62,183 nucleotides of DNA from Phoronis australis (lineage: Eukaryota; Phoronida; Phoronidae), in the NCBI GenBank assembly GCA_002633005.1, contig NMRA01000012.1, positions 824,564-886,746 of the forward strand, in the 5' to 3' direction. A program made the position numbers and the translations under genes. Positions 10,921 through 22,251 of the stretch are shown here, piece by piece (within the stretch, counting starts at the first letter, position 1; every line of letters begins with the position of its first letter). The notes below the pieces were generated by a model. The model was not told where the DNA came from and searched no databases. It saw only the letters and a list, made by a program, of their open reading frames with translations.

Positions 10921-11644
10921 GCTAGAAACAAATGCAAACGATAGCTAAAATGAGCCTTTCGACTTCAGCACCAACTTAAACACTTCACGTCAAAATAAAT
11001 CCGCAATATAAGTCACCTAATAGTATGCGGTATGTAGCACATGATATGTTGCTATTTTCACCCATTTATTCGAAATCTGCATGACGTCCAGTGCAAAAAT
11101 CCGTCAATGATTACTTTTCGTGGTTCGAATCTATCTGACAGAGGTCACGGGGTCGAAATTAGGCCTACTCAATACCCGTGAATTCTCCGACAACCAAGAT
11201 TAGCCGAACCTGTCGCGTGCCCACTTTCACCAAAATCAGAGGGGTTAAGCGCGATATACTCACAACAACAGTGGCACGATATAGGGCATAGTGAAAACGC
11301 GCATTTTAAAATGTGTCGATTATTGAGGGTGAAATCGACACATTTCGTTTCGTGACCAAAACCCGCGCAAACTTTCTAATCATGCGCGGAGAAACAAGGG
11401 TCCGCAAACCTCAAATCTGTCCCAGCTCCGCTCCGCCAATGAGAACGTACCCGTGCGCCCCCTGCCTTCCACTGGCCAGTACGGACGTGCACCCCCTGTC
11501 TTCCACTGGCCTCTACGGAAGCGCGCCCCCTGTCTTCCACTGGCCAGGCTCCGACCCGAGGGCTACCGTGATTCCGCGCTCCGGCGCCGATAGTCATATC
11601 CACATTTCTTTGTACTCGCAAAATTTTTCAACCCAACGTTTCTG

Positions 11645-13136
11645 AAAGCGACACAAATAGCCAATAATCGACACATTTCTTGGAACTTAGAAAATTTTGC
11701 ACATACGCGGGGACAGACCGGCCTGCAGTGCTCCGCCCTCGGCCACCGCTGACCCCGCAGGATGCCGGACTTGACCCCGTGGACCGCCGTTTGGGGAGTT
11801 TTCACAGAGATACCCGGGACACGACTAGGGACTGTATCCCGGCCTGTCGATATACCCCGCTGTATGCTTACCTTTGTTATACATGTATTTTCAATTCACC
11901 TTTGCCAGAAAGCGACACAAATTGCCAATAATCGACACATTTCGTGGGACTTAGAACGTAGAAAATATATCTGAAACTAAATAAGGCGATCCAAATCCTC
12001 CCAAGGATACTATTGTTTCATGAAATGTAGAATATAAATCGGTAAATAAAACAGCAAGAATGGAACAACTGAAATTTGAAATTTTCGGATGTAATAACTT
12101 CCTTTTTTGCACATACGCAGGGACAGACGGGCCTGCAGTGCTCCGCCCTCGGCCACCGCTGACCCCGCAGGATGCCGGACTTGATCCCGTGGACCAAAAA
12201 TTTCAAATTTCAGTTGATCCATTCTTGTTGTTTTATTTACCGATTTATGTGGGACTTAGAAAATTTTTCAACGCAACGTTTCTGAAACCGACCGGACACA
12301 ATGGCCAATAATCGACACATTTTCTGGAACTTAGACAATTTCGCACCGCTTACGAAGGGGACAGACCATCAGTCGCGCTCCGACCTTGCACCGCAGACCC
12401 CGCAAGCTGCCTTACTTGACACCGTGACACGACTAGGGTGCTTTGAAAATATAACAAAGGTAAGCATACAGCGGGGTCTATCGGCAGGCCGGGATACAGT
12501 CCCTAGTCGTGTCCCGGGTATCTCAGTGTGAAAACTCCCAAGACGGCGGTCCACGGTGTCAAGTCCGGCAGCTTGCGGGTCTGCGGTGCCGAGGCCGGAG
12601 CGCGGCTGGTGGTCTGTCCCCTGCGTAAATGTGCGAAATTTTCTAAGTTCCAAGAAAATGTGTCGATTATTGGCCATTTGTGTCGGTTTCAGAAACGTTG
12701 CTTTGAAAAATTTGCTAAGTCCAACGAAATGTGTCGATTATTGGCCATTTGTGTCGCTTTCTCAAAGGTGCTTTGAAATTATAACAAAGGTAAGCATACA
12801 GCGGTGTCTATCGGCAGGCCGGGATACAGTCCCTAGTCGTGTCCCGGGTACTCTGTGTGAAAACTCCCCAGACGGCTGTCCACGGTGTCAAGTCCGGCAG
12901 CTAGCTGTGTCTGCGGTGCCGAAGCCGGAGCGCGGCTAATGGTCTGTCCCCTGCGTAAATGTGCGAAATTTTCTAAGTTCCTAGAAAATGTGTCGATTAT
13001 TGGCCATTTGTGTCGGTTTCAGAAACGTTGCTTTGAAAAATTTCCTAAGTCCAACGGAATGTGTCGATTATTGGCCAATTGTGTCGGCTTTCTCAAAGGT
13101 GCTTTGAAAATATAACAAAGGTAAGCATACAGCGGG
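11645..13136. repeat. Compound palindromic repeat block
   Basis: A GC-richer unit containing GTGTCGATTATTGGCCATTT, a CCGCAGACCCC segment and CCCGGGACACGACTAGGG occurs in both orientations. Forward copies are at about 11645-11930 and 12289-12440. Reverse copies form a tandem pair with 330-331 bp period, from about 12441 to 13112, followed by a short third start. The block could fold into a very large hairpin. Its many overlapping open frames are repeat artefacts. It may be a foldback transposon or an amplified MITE. Confidence 0.7.
12036..12246. repeat. Hairpin with 50-bp near-perfect arms
   Basis: Arms at about 12036-12085 and 12196-12246 are reverse complements with only a few mismatches. 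The roughly 110-bp loop is a fragment of the surrounding repeat unit. It lies between forward copies in the palindromic block. Confidence 0.7.
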
Positions 13137-13139
13137 GCC

Positions 13140-13200
13140 TAGGATTCAACCTTTGTGGGAATCCTAAACTCCCCCCTTTCTGAAAACGTAGATCCGCCAC
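13140..13200. mobile_element. Short transposon end remnant
   Basis: Ends with GTAGATCCGCCACTG, the same terminus as the composite repeat at 21134-21950 (CTAGATCCGCCACTG). Only a few tens of bases are preserved. Confidence 0.4.
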
Positions 13201-13329
13201 TGTTGAGATATGCCCAAAACCGTTGAGTTGAGAACGTTTCTGATTAATACGATGCACCGTTGAAACTAAAGCATAAGGGAAGGATAAACATTTCACTGAC
13301 ATTCATGAAACTACAATATTTATGCTGCC

Positions 13330-13729
13330 TCATCTAGTCCAATATAGATACCTTAACTGACATCTGACCTTCCCCTGGTCAGGCCCTACATTCTGAGTTG
13401 TGGTCACCGCCTTCAAAACCGAACGTACAACGCTTTCGAACTTGGTCAGACTCAATGACCTTGTCACATGGAGTGACGATTTGGTCGCCAGAGGTATATT
13501 GCACGCCGGCTTCACTGGCGGCGGTTGAACAATCGTTAGGGCCTTGAAATTGTTACGCAGGGATGTGGCGCCCTGGAAGCGGCAGAATTGGCGACAAGTG
13601 ACCATCACCTTCACTGGTTCGTTTTTGTTAAAGACGAAACACAGCGGAATTGTTGTGCAGAAGCTGCCCGTGTTGTAGCCCACGGGTACCCTAATTCTGG
13701 ACGATTGGCAAGATTTTTTGTTCCGTATT
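13330..13729 (-). CDS. Unidentified Cys-containing protein, probable last exon
   Basis: The minus-strand exon begins after a CTTTCTCTTACAG acceptor at 13730 and runs open to TAG at 13330. It encodes about 132 residues, including KKSCQSSRIRVPVGYNTGS, a TCRQFCRF motif and PPPVKPACNIPLATK, with seven Cys in all. The frame stays open about 100 bp further upstream through a hydrophobic stretch (MGLTIIIAGVYCAF) that could instead be a signal anchor of a single-exon gene. Length, composition and a good splice acceptor make it more likely coding than its neighbours. No family recognised. It sits just beyond the palindromic block. Confidence 0.45.
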
Positions 13730-13849
13730 CTGTAAGAGAAAGCACAATAGACTCCTGCAATTATTATCGTTAGGCCCATAAAAGTTCGTCCAAGCAGACA
13801 GAAATTAATGAGGTAACTCAATGAATTACACACTATAGGCTCTGTACTG

Positions 13850-14750
13850 GCAAGGTGCCTTCTTATCGTATATAGTTAGGCTACTGGGCTTTCACAGATC
13901 CAACACTTCTCGAACCTGGTGCTGGTTGAGCGGTAGAAAAACAGCTCTGTTTCTCATGCGGTACATAAAGATTTATGCACGGGACGTTTTGACAGGAATA
14001 CTAATAACTATACTGGTCCCAGACGGTAAACACAGATTTGAGCACACGTGGGCACTTCACCTTCAGATGTTTCTCATGTGTAACCGATTGAAAGATTTGA
14101 TTTGACTTCAACATATGACACAACAAACAAAGATTTTCAACTTTTGGTAAGTGGGATGTTTGATGATGTTCGAGTTGATGTTATGGCACCCTACTATTCC
14201 GCCCAGTACACTTCGATGTGGAGAGGGGTACTGAAGTGTGGATCTGTTAAAGACTGTTAAATGTACATATCAGAAGGTACCGAACACAAAAATAATATGA
14301 TTTACTTTAGAACTCATGATCCAAGTGGATGCATGGCTTGTGAAATGCCGGTGATGCCGAGAAGATGGGCGGTAAATGCAACATAAGAGATTATATAGAT
14401 GACTATCAGTTTGTGTTTACTGCACTAAATTTTAATGTTCACAAAGTTTTGGCAGTATGTTTTTGTCACTTTCATGAAAATTCATAATAGTAAAAACTTC
14501 CTTGATAGAAACTAATTTGCTTTAAGGACGTCTGAAACCCATTACACAAAGATTGGCTGTTTTTAGGATATTTCACTTACGTCTTGCAAATTACTTTTCT
14601 TCGGTGTCGGTGAAATTCAAATACGAAATGTAAGGCGTGTAGCCAGAAAAGAAATTTAGCAGAACCACCTCGTCGAGATTTATTTACTACTTATCCGAGG
14701 TCAGAGGTCGAATGGCTGTCACTCAAATCGAATCTCCCGCCAGGCATAGG
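13850..14750. other. Noncoding, nothing recognised
   Basis: Possible upstream intron or promoter of the minus-strand exon at 13330-13729. I could not place a first exon here. Confidence 0.35.
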
Positions 14751-14756
14751 TCAGTG

Positions 14757-14860
14757 TAGAGTTCAGCAATGATAGGACCTAGCTAAAATCTAGCCAAAAT
14801 CTCGCATTTCCATTTAAATTACTCTGCAATATCTCACGTAATCTCGCTAAGTCTTAGACC
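14757..14860. mobile_element. Small MITE, copy 3 (decayed)
   Basis: Internal part matches 5029-5176, with shared CCTAGCTAAAATCTAGCCAA-like and ATATCTCACGTAATCTCGC segments. The right inverted end is missing. Confidence 0.6.
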
Positions 14861-14869
14861 TCAAAAAGT

Positions 14870-15990
14870 GTAAAAATCCATTTTAGGAACTTTTTAACTA
14901 CCGACTCGATATCTAATGTTCATTTCTTACTTAGTTTCTTGATATCAGTCTTCCGGCGCGTGGCGTATATCACAGTAAACTGGTGACCTACTGAACTGCT
15001 GACCCCACCATTGTCCTAGTTTAACTCGAGGTACATTCACAAAATGAAAACCGGTTTTAGTGATAATTAACTTAATTGCACACTGCAAATTCAGTTGACA
15101 TTGCGAGTAAATGTTGAAATAGGGAATATGATTAAGAGACATGCATAGGTTATATTGACCAAAAACAAGTTTTCACCGAATAATTAAGCGCAGTCAGATT
15201 TTTAAGACTCGCGACGTTTTCCGGTTTTTCTCGGTTTCGGAAAATTGACTTAATTTAAACTGACGAAAAGGTGGTCTCAAAAACGGCTCGGTGAATTTCT
15301 CTGAAACTTTCCAATTTTAATATTTTTCATCGGTTTCAAAAACGGTGAAAGGGATTTTCCTTTTAAACGCCTAGTTTTTGTGTACCGTAAGATAAACGAA
15401 TACGACTGCTATTTTTTTACAAAAATACCTTACGTTTTGCCATTAAATTTGGCATAAAACCGAAACTAAATGAATCTTTTCAACATTTTGAGGGAAATTG
15501 TAAAGTTTTCATTTAAAAGGGGTTTCATTTCAATCGACCAAGGGGTTATTTTGCTATGAATGTACCGTTATTAAAAATAAAATTTTGATTTCAAAAGATA
15601 ATATAAAACATATTTTTATAATCTTTGGTTTTTTTCTTTCGGAAAACATAATTTTATTAGCTGACATAGCATAGTTTTGTGATATCTACATGTATAAGTT
15701 AGGGTGAAAGTCACTAAATAAGATTTCAGATAACATTAAAAAGCAATTTAGATAAAGTAATATCAGGCTGTGCCATTTGCGCATGCGTGGTTCGTGGTCC
15801 TACCGTCTGATAACCATTTCCCTGTATTTTGAAAAGCACTCCATTAAGTAATATTTTTGAATCGTTTAATGGTGTTTGTCAATTATTGATGTGCACTGCT
15901 GTTGGCGTACCGGTGAGCCTATCGATAGATACACATGTACATGCAGATACAGATTTTTACGTTTTTATTGCTATAAGCATTCGGTTGAAA
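14870..15990. other. AT-rich noncoding stretch
   Basis: Many AAAA/TTTT runs and repeated TTCGGTTT/CGGAAAA words between about 15180 and 15620, with no coding frame. Nothing further recognised. Confidence 0.35.
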
Positions 15991-15994
15991 AACA

Positions 15995-16145
15995 GGTGAA
16001 TATGAGTCCATGTCCGTGTATTTGGGTGCGTGGATCGTGTTTTGTGAGTCCGTTCCCGTGTTTGTGAGTCAGTGGAGGGTGTTTGCAGGTCCGAGAGTCG
16101 TGTTCATGCGTCCGTGCCCGTGTTTATAAATCCGTTAACCGTGTA
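15995..16145 (+). repeat. Degenerate minisatellite
   Basis: Variants of a roughly 20-25 bp unit such as GTGTTTGTGAGTCCGTGCCC recur about six times with substitutions. No coding meaning seen. Confidence 0.45.
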
Positions 16146-16330
16146 GTTTAGGTACCTTGGTTTAGATCCAGCCGGTTGAGGTTGACGAGGGTTATAGAGG
16201 TGGATGGGAAGCCATGGCTGGACTTAGTATCCTTAGTGGTTATACAGAGGAATCTATTCCGTCAAAGTAACTAAGGGTTTAGATTTAGACCAGTTACGGC
16301 TGTAACATTAACTCGCCTCGACTTTTCCAT

Positions 16331-17797
16331 TGAGGAAAAGGCAATTTTTTTCATGTCAATTTTTTTAAAAATAAGGTTCGGCGATTATCCCAGATATATG
16401 TTCCAGTTAATTACGGATTCACGTACTTTTATTACATAGTCGCGCTCTACTACGGAAGTGGCGTTTAGGGGTAAGAATTTCCCGCCATTTTTCTGTGTTT
16501 GAGTTTACTGTAAGGATCTGTTCTACTGTTGTGTTTATGCTGGTTTCCTAAAATTGTTGTCTCCACTTCCCATCGACGAGTATTGCACAACAAGCTGGGT
16601 TGTTAAGGAACTCAATTACGTTAGATTTAGGGATCGTTTAGTTTGAAGTAGCCTGAAAATGACTGGAGTCGGCGACCCATATCAGATGCAGTGACGGGTG
16701 AGTGAAGGAGTGGCGACCAGGAATTTTCTCACGAACAGTTCAGTAGGTGGAGATATGTTTGAGCCCAAGTATAATGAGGCAGAATACGTACAGACGGCTG
16801 TTGAGAGGGAAAAGGCAGAGACTTAGCCGGGACAGACGTCACGGTGGTGGGACGTTGGTCCAAACGCACGGTGTGCACTGTTATGCAGACCTCAATGGAA
16901 TGCTTATGCTGTTCCCACTGGATGGATACCTGAGCATCCAAACCACTTATATATCGCCATGTGACTCCCTCGCCACACACCAGACACCTTCTAAATACCT
17001 CCAATACTTTAATCAGGTCCACAATAAATTTGTCGAAATTTGGCTCACCGGCCTGTTCACTGGACGACGAACTGTCATCCTCCGTCATTGGGTGTCGAAT
17101 TGGGTCCGTTTTCACTCCCACTACACAACATCCCTGCAGGGTAGCTTACAGCCTCTGGGCTGGAGACCACCGCAGCACAGGGCGCATCAATGCTAGTTCC
17201 TGGAAGTGTGCGCTCTGGGGTACATCCGGAGGTACGGCGGTTGACAGTAGAGAAGGGCCTCCAGTCACTATAGAGGCCACAGCTCGCGAGGCTTCTTGCT
17301 TCAAACTCTTCTCGAGGATGGCGACGGGGCATTGCCGGGAATCAACAACGTTGTTTTGTAGGAACCTTCAATTCCGCGTATACGCCTCTTTCGTAATCCG
17401 ACGGTAGAAACTGCTTGCCACACGTCACTCAGTAATTCTCCACCGTTTTGTACGTTGTGTGTCACCTTTCAGAAGGCGATTGCATACCTAAAGTACACGT
17501 GAGACAATAATGAGCCACCCCGGTACAGCAATCCGTGCGGCACGTTGACTCGTAAACAAACGCGAACGTCTACCGAACTTATCACAACCGAAGTAAAACA
17601 GTGACTGAATGGACAGCTCACACAGTCAGACTATATGAAAACAAAATGGCGGAAAATCTGAACTCCCGTCTCTTCCAAAGTAAGACACGACTAATTAATA
17701 AAATTACGGGAAGCCGCTATTAACTGAAAAATATGTCTGGGATAATCAACGAACCATATTTTTACTGAAATTTCATGAAAAAAGTTGCCCTCTCCAA
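16331..17797 (-). mobile_element. Kolobok-like THAP transposon, copy B
   Basis: Complete but diverged copy. The left TIR (about 16331-16487) and right TIR (about 17650-17797) match the ends of copy C. The terminal TTAA is no longer intact. The interior keeps two transposase pieces on the minus strand in the expected order: THAP remnants (about 17500-17340), then a segment reading FDKFIVDLIKVL and CLVCGEG (about 17060-16850). That segment resembles the KFIV...C..CG region I associate with Kolobok transposases. Stops and frame breaks show it is inactive. Confidence 0.75.
16729..17121 (-). pseudogene. Kolobok-like transposase fragment after the THAP domain
   Basis: A 130-codon open frame containing DDSSSSSEQ, FDKFIVDLIKVL, a C-x2-C pair in RRCLVCGEG, and a hydrophobic-Gly-Val stretch ending near WEQHKHS. 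The layout fits the region after the THAP domain in uncharacterised THAP transposases common in invertebrate genomes. Downstream catalytic parts are not recognisable. The family match is by pattern memory only. Confidence 0.5.
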
Positions 17798-17799
17798 AA

Positions 17800-18530
17800 A
17801 TCAAATGCGAAATTATGTCTTGGCTTGAAACGAACTGACAATTCGTTATTGCTTGAGAATATTCTCAGAGCATAAAATGACCATCCGTAACACGTCAGCT
17901 TGTAGAGCTTAGTTGCAATCACTAACGAACGTCCAATCATTAAGTCTAGAACTTTATGTTGAAAGGGTTCCATTGTTCATTCCTGCCATCATTCTGTTGA
18001 CCATTTATTCATGTTTAGGTATTGTAATCACTGACGGTCCGGTTTGGAGAGGGTAGAGAGTTCGTTTGTACTACTAGTATAAACAGCATTTTGCACCTTT
18101 CTTGCTGTCATCATACCGGAAATTTTCCACTACTATGGCGCGGTGGGGTGTACTGTTATAGCTTACGGAAAAAGGCAAACTTCTTGAAAATCTATGGATG
18201 AAAGACATCATGTTCAATTCATTTCCCAGTGAAACCGCGGCTGCAAGGTCAGTCGCTGCGACTGATAAAACGGAGAATTTCGATCCCAGCCGATGACAAA
18301 AAGCAAAATGTAAACCAGTGAACCCAGCCTAATGGAACATTGCGATGGATTGACAGTAGGGTTCATTCATCTGTTTGTAAATTAATGAACCACTTTGTGG
18401 TAATTAAAATTCTGTCCACCTAATCTAAGTTGTGAATAAAGCGGAACTCGCTTTCGCGCTTTCATAGAGAGCACCGGCCGATTGAATATGAAAACTCCGC
18501 TGAACTGGACCGAGGCATAATGTAAGAGGA
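17800..18530. other. Noncoding between transposon copy B and gene copy B
   Basis: Corresponds in position to 614-1030 but no clear alignment was seen. Later exons of the minus-strand gene might lie here, but none could be placed. Confidence 0.35.
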
Positions 18531-18566
18531 ATGTTATGAAGGACACTGAAATGCGTTGTAATTTAC

Positions 18567-20147
18567 TTGAAAATCAACCAGTAGACTGGGTCGTTAGACG
18601 AAGGTGGCAGGGCTTTCTCGGTCTCGCTTCTTAGGTCTGTCAAACTTGTACAAATTTTCACAGACGTAACATTCAGCGGAGGCAGAGTTGGCTGCGGTGG
18701 CACCCTGAACTTAGACTCCAACTTGCACGCCAAGATTGGTGTTGCTGTCTGCAAAGAAATCGACACGAAGTATGAAACAAAGCATGGTTGGGCTTTCTAC
18801 AGTAATCGTTAGTACGTTTTTCACCACGATGAGTTTCATTTGTCTGATATCACCAAGGAGTGTACGAAGAATTACTACACTCCTTGATATCACTACGTGA
18901 GCTATGAATTTCGGGCTTCCTGTCCTAGCTAAATTAGTTAGACATAAATTTTCATAAAGTTTACTAACGTGGCTTGAGATGATGGTCGTTAAGTCTAAAC
19001 TGAATACGAAAAATTACCAACTTTATATCTGCGACCTTCTAAAAACGCAGCGTTTCGTTTGCAACAGTGTTCTCATGAACGTCTGCTATAGTTTGCGATG
19101 GAGTGTACACGATAGCGCAGACGCCGGAATAGGTGGGCTATCTGCCTCAAGTGAAAGAGCAAACAGCTCACGCCAGCATAGCCATCATTCACATGCCCCA
19201 ACCACCCTACGAAAGAAGACCTCGTCTGAGAAGGACCCTTTAATATGAAAGGCTAAATATCATTAAAATGAAAAAGAATGATAGTTAATTCCATCATCGT
19301 GTGACCAACGAAGTGACCTTCCTTCGCATGAAAGATTGACTTACAAAAACAGGATTGTATCATTGGCCCCTCACTTCGTGAGCGGCCCCCTAAGAAGTTA
19401 TCAATGTAAAATACGAAAAAGAAAGCCATGTACACCATCAACGGACCCTTCCAAAGGCTATGTCCCTAAATATGAAAGATCTACATTTTCATGAACAGGA
19501 AATGAGCAGCAATTGGTGCCATCTTTCAGGTTGTCAATTTTTATCGAGTGATACACATTTTCGAGAAGAAAACAGAAAGCTACAGACGACTCCATTATCC
19601 CTTGCCAGCAAGAGACCTTGGAGAACTGTATGTTTTGTATTCCCTAAAATAGTCCTCTTGAATTAAAAAAATCCAGTGAGTTAATATACTCTACAAAGCA
19701 AGCTGTAATTTACAAATTTTCTGGACTTCTTCAAAGTACAATTTTTAATAATTAAGTCCACGTTTTCAAGCAAAATGTTAATTAATCACAGGCTGTTTCT
19801 TAACATTTTCTCCCTTCTCATGTTTCATCGTCTTTCTTAAGTTCTCGACTACCCTCGGTTCCACGCTTATACCAGATCACTGCCACGGTTTAACCCTGAA
19901 TATTGCTGGGGTTAACGTGTCCCGCTCCGTAGGGACCACCATGAAGGTTGATCAAACGAGGGTTTTACGAGATTCACCATTACGCAACAGAAAAAATCTG
20001 GTAGGACAAATATATAAGCAAATAACATAAATGTTTGCGTCTCATTGCATTTAACCTCGACAAGGCTAATGTACACTTCACAATCATTGTTTTCAAACAC
20101 AGTGAACTCACCCATAGTGCAGCGAGGACTAGGATGAAAAGTTTCAT
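18567..20147 (-). CDS. Putative secreted protein, duplicated gene copy B (exons 1-2)
   Basis: Paralogue of the gene at 1037-1879. Exon 1 (20112-20147) encodes MKLFILVLAALW and ends at a GTGAGT donor. Exon 2 (18567-18748) starts after TCTTTGCAG and ends at a GTAAAT donor. The phase-0 join gives an open frame TATPILACKLESKF...DPVYWLIF. Exon 2 is 12 bp longer than in copy A, so frame is kept. The overlapping frame that is open in copy A has TAA and TAG stops here, which supports the chosen frame. The intron carries a 46-bp palindromic insertion absent from copy A. The family and the remaining exons are unknown. If exon 2 is not spliced it stops immediately after the donor (TAA). Confidence 0.5.
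18847..18896. repeat. Short palindromic insertion in intron
   Basis: Arms GATATCACCAAGGAGTGTA and TACACTCCTTGATATC flank about 10 bp. The matching intron of copy A has the surrounding sequence without this hairpin, so it is an insertion or a local inverted duplication. Confidence 0.6.
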
Positions 20148-20205
20148 CCTTCAAAAATTTCGTACTTCAAAACGATACCGAGATTGTCTTTATCTGGCGC
20201 GTTTG

Positions 20206-20215
20206 TATTATATAC
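20206..20215 (-). promoter_or_regulatory. TATA box of secreted-protein gene copy B
   Basis: Minus-strand GTATATAATA about 60 bp upstream of the ATG at 20147. It is conserved with copy A, including an adjacent TGACGTAAG-like motif further upstream. Confidence 0.5.
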
Positions 20216-20429
20216 ACGACTCAGAATGACGTAAGAATTTAATAAACCAGGTGTAATGGAAGTAAATTGTTTACCAAAATGTGCCGTTAAAATGTAATAT
20301 ACCAGATGGAAAATTCAACGGTGTGTTCGTGGTGAATTAACCCAATTGGCTGTTTCATCAAATGAGCGTTATTACACTACCGATTAAAGTCAGTAGGAGT
20401 GGTTTTAAAGGAATGTGTCAGCTGATTTA

Positions 20430-21130
20430 ATTTTGTTTTTTACCGCCTTTGTCCTCATAACCTCGCCCTCTGTCTACCACACCTAGACAGGTAACCGGTC
20501 TGCATGTAGTTGCCATTGGATCATACGTTAATTTACATTTTGCAAATCAAAACATCACATGCGTTACTTGCCAGGCCAAAATAAACCAACTAAAGGTGTT
20601 TAAGGAGAATGCTACACGATTTATTTCGTGTTTTACAGTCTTAATCGGTCTATACCCACATCACCTCGTATGCGGTCGATCTCACCTCATCGAGAGGGGT
20701 CGCGTTAACCTGCGAGGAAGGCGAGTACAAGACGCAGCGACGTCAGTGGTTCTTCAGCTGAGTGCGTGCCGCTATGATGTGACGTATCGTTCTCGTTATT
20801 GCGAACCATGAAGCTGCGAGGAAAGCTTCGATATGCTTCCAAAGTGGTCACCAACGCTGCAGCAAAGAATGAAAAGCCCGCCGTTATTGCCTGTTAAATA
20901 TGGTTACATCGTAGTACTCAAACACAAAATTTAGCCAAATAAGAACAAATGTAAAAAATGACACCCAAATTTTATCTTGGTGTAAATAATGATGAAATCT
21001 CTTGAGCATGGTCAATATAGGGATCCTATTAATGAAATTAAGGTCACATTCAATGACTACTCTTTCACTAAGTGTTTGCTGATGACGACGCCGTACTCCT
21101 CATGATCAGTTCAAACACGTAGCACAAGTC
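20430..21130. other. Noncoding, nothing recognised
   Basis: The duplicated flank of gene copy B ends near 20425. Beyond it no repeat, exon or RNA gene was recognised. Confidence 0.35.
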
Positions 21131-21133
21131 CCT

Positions 21134-21950
21134 ACACCGTGATAACGAGAATTGGTAAAAATCATCCAATCTCAAGTGTCAAATTCGGAACACGGCGCAA
21201 TCGTAACGGAACAATGGCTAAGTATAGGCTCTCCTGCGATATCTCAGGCGACCGGCAGTGGCGCTGGTCACTACAACTCCGTTTCCGTCGTCTGCTCCAC
21301 TGTGCAATGAAAAAATTGCTTCATTTTTTAAAGAAAATGGAATCTGAGTGATGATGAAAAAACGTAAGCTGCTGGTAAGATGTGAATTTTAATCGAAGCC
21401 TTAGTGAATCACTCAGAAACTCATAATTCTCTCTTTGTCACACCTTAACTTAAGACGATTTCCAAAGCAATTGCGTCATTATTGCCAACCAAAAAACGGA
21501 TTTGGTCTTTTGGGCAATTGAAGACTATTTTAAATACAACAAATTTATTACGAACTGCTTCACAAAATATAAAACATGTAATAAGCATTACAAAAAGAAG
21601 ATTTCGCGAGCAAACGCTGTGGGCTATAACCAAGTAGGTCTCTTAGTATCAAATTAGCAGTTCAATCGTGGTGGTGCAGTGGTAAAGCACGCGCGCTTTA
21701 ACCGCCAGGTCGTGAGTTCCAGTCTGTGGTACAAGCAGTTCTTTCTGTTCGACACTTTCTCCGCGTTTTTTTTTGCCATTTCTTCTTGGATAATACTTCG
21801 GGAATCGAGGAAAAATCAGAAAAATTTCCTCCCCCCATTCGGTGCTATGCGCATCTACAATCGTGCTGGGAGCAAATGTTTACAGACAAAATATTGGGTC
21901 CCCCCTTGTGATATCCTAGATCCGCCACTGTACCTCGTTAAATGATAATC
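21134..21950 (+). mobile_element. Composite repeat with tRNA-like module, copy 1
   Basis: About 0.8 kb matching the inverted copy at 56400-57135 with high similarity. Landmarks include GTGTCAAATTCGGAACACGG, GCGACCGGCAGTGGCGC, CTTAGTGAATCACTCAGAAA and AAGTAGGTCTCTTAG. A tRNA-like polymerase III module sits at 21666-21731. The right end reads CCTAGATCCGCCACTG, a terminus also seen at 13185-13200. Probably a SINE-like element inserted in, or captured by, a nonautonomous DNA transposon. Confidence 0.65.
21666..21731 (+). repeat. tRNA-derived SINE head
   Basis: Contains an A-box-like GGTGCAGTGGTAAAGC and a B-box-like GAGTTCCAGTC about 30 bp apart, the spacing of tRNA internal promoters. The cloverleaf is degenerate, so it is a SINE module rather than a working tRNA. 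The inverted copy at 56549-56612 keeps a better B box (GAGTTCGAGTC). Confidence 0.6.
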
Positions 21951-22206
21951 ATTTGAGTAAAGTCGTGATCTCATATATAATGTTTCACCAAAACAAACAA
22001 AAAAATTTTACATTAAAACATCTGGGAAACACATTTTAGAACAATTCATCTGATTTTTCGAAGCATGCTAGCAATCACCGAAAAATACTTGCACGCCTTT
22101 AGGCGTTTTTGCTTTTGGGTGGGCCAATATTTTCGGTAATCGCCGGTAATTGTGTACTTTGCAGGAGTCATGTCTGTTCAAATCATGTTTGCATTTGACG
22201 TGTAGG

Positions 22207-22214
22207 TGACGTCA
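22207..22214. promoter_or_regulatory. CRE-type octamer upstream of the 22.3-24.2 kb coding region
   Basis: Perfect palindrome TGACGTCA about 45-100 bp before the candidate ATGs, with a half-site GTGACGTA 16 bp downstream. Binding by CREB/ATF factors is known for this motif. Use here is inference. Confidence 0.35.
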
Positions 22215-22251
22215 AACTATTCGTGACGTATTCACGTTACAAATTTTTAAA

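Noticed and set aside
11376-13115. Many overlapping open frames of 60-127 codons on both strands
   Set aside because: They lie in GC-richer palindromic repeat units, repeat one another and show no splice or domain support.
16747-17407. Plus-strand open frames of about 149 codons in transposon copy B
   Set aside because: The recognisable transposase pieces read on the minus strand, so these are shadows.
21666-21731. Functional tRNA gene
   Set aside because: Only the internal promoter boxes are convincing. The stems do not pair well and the module is part of a longer repeat.
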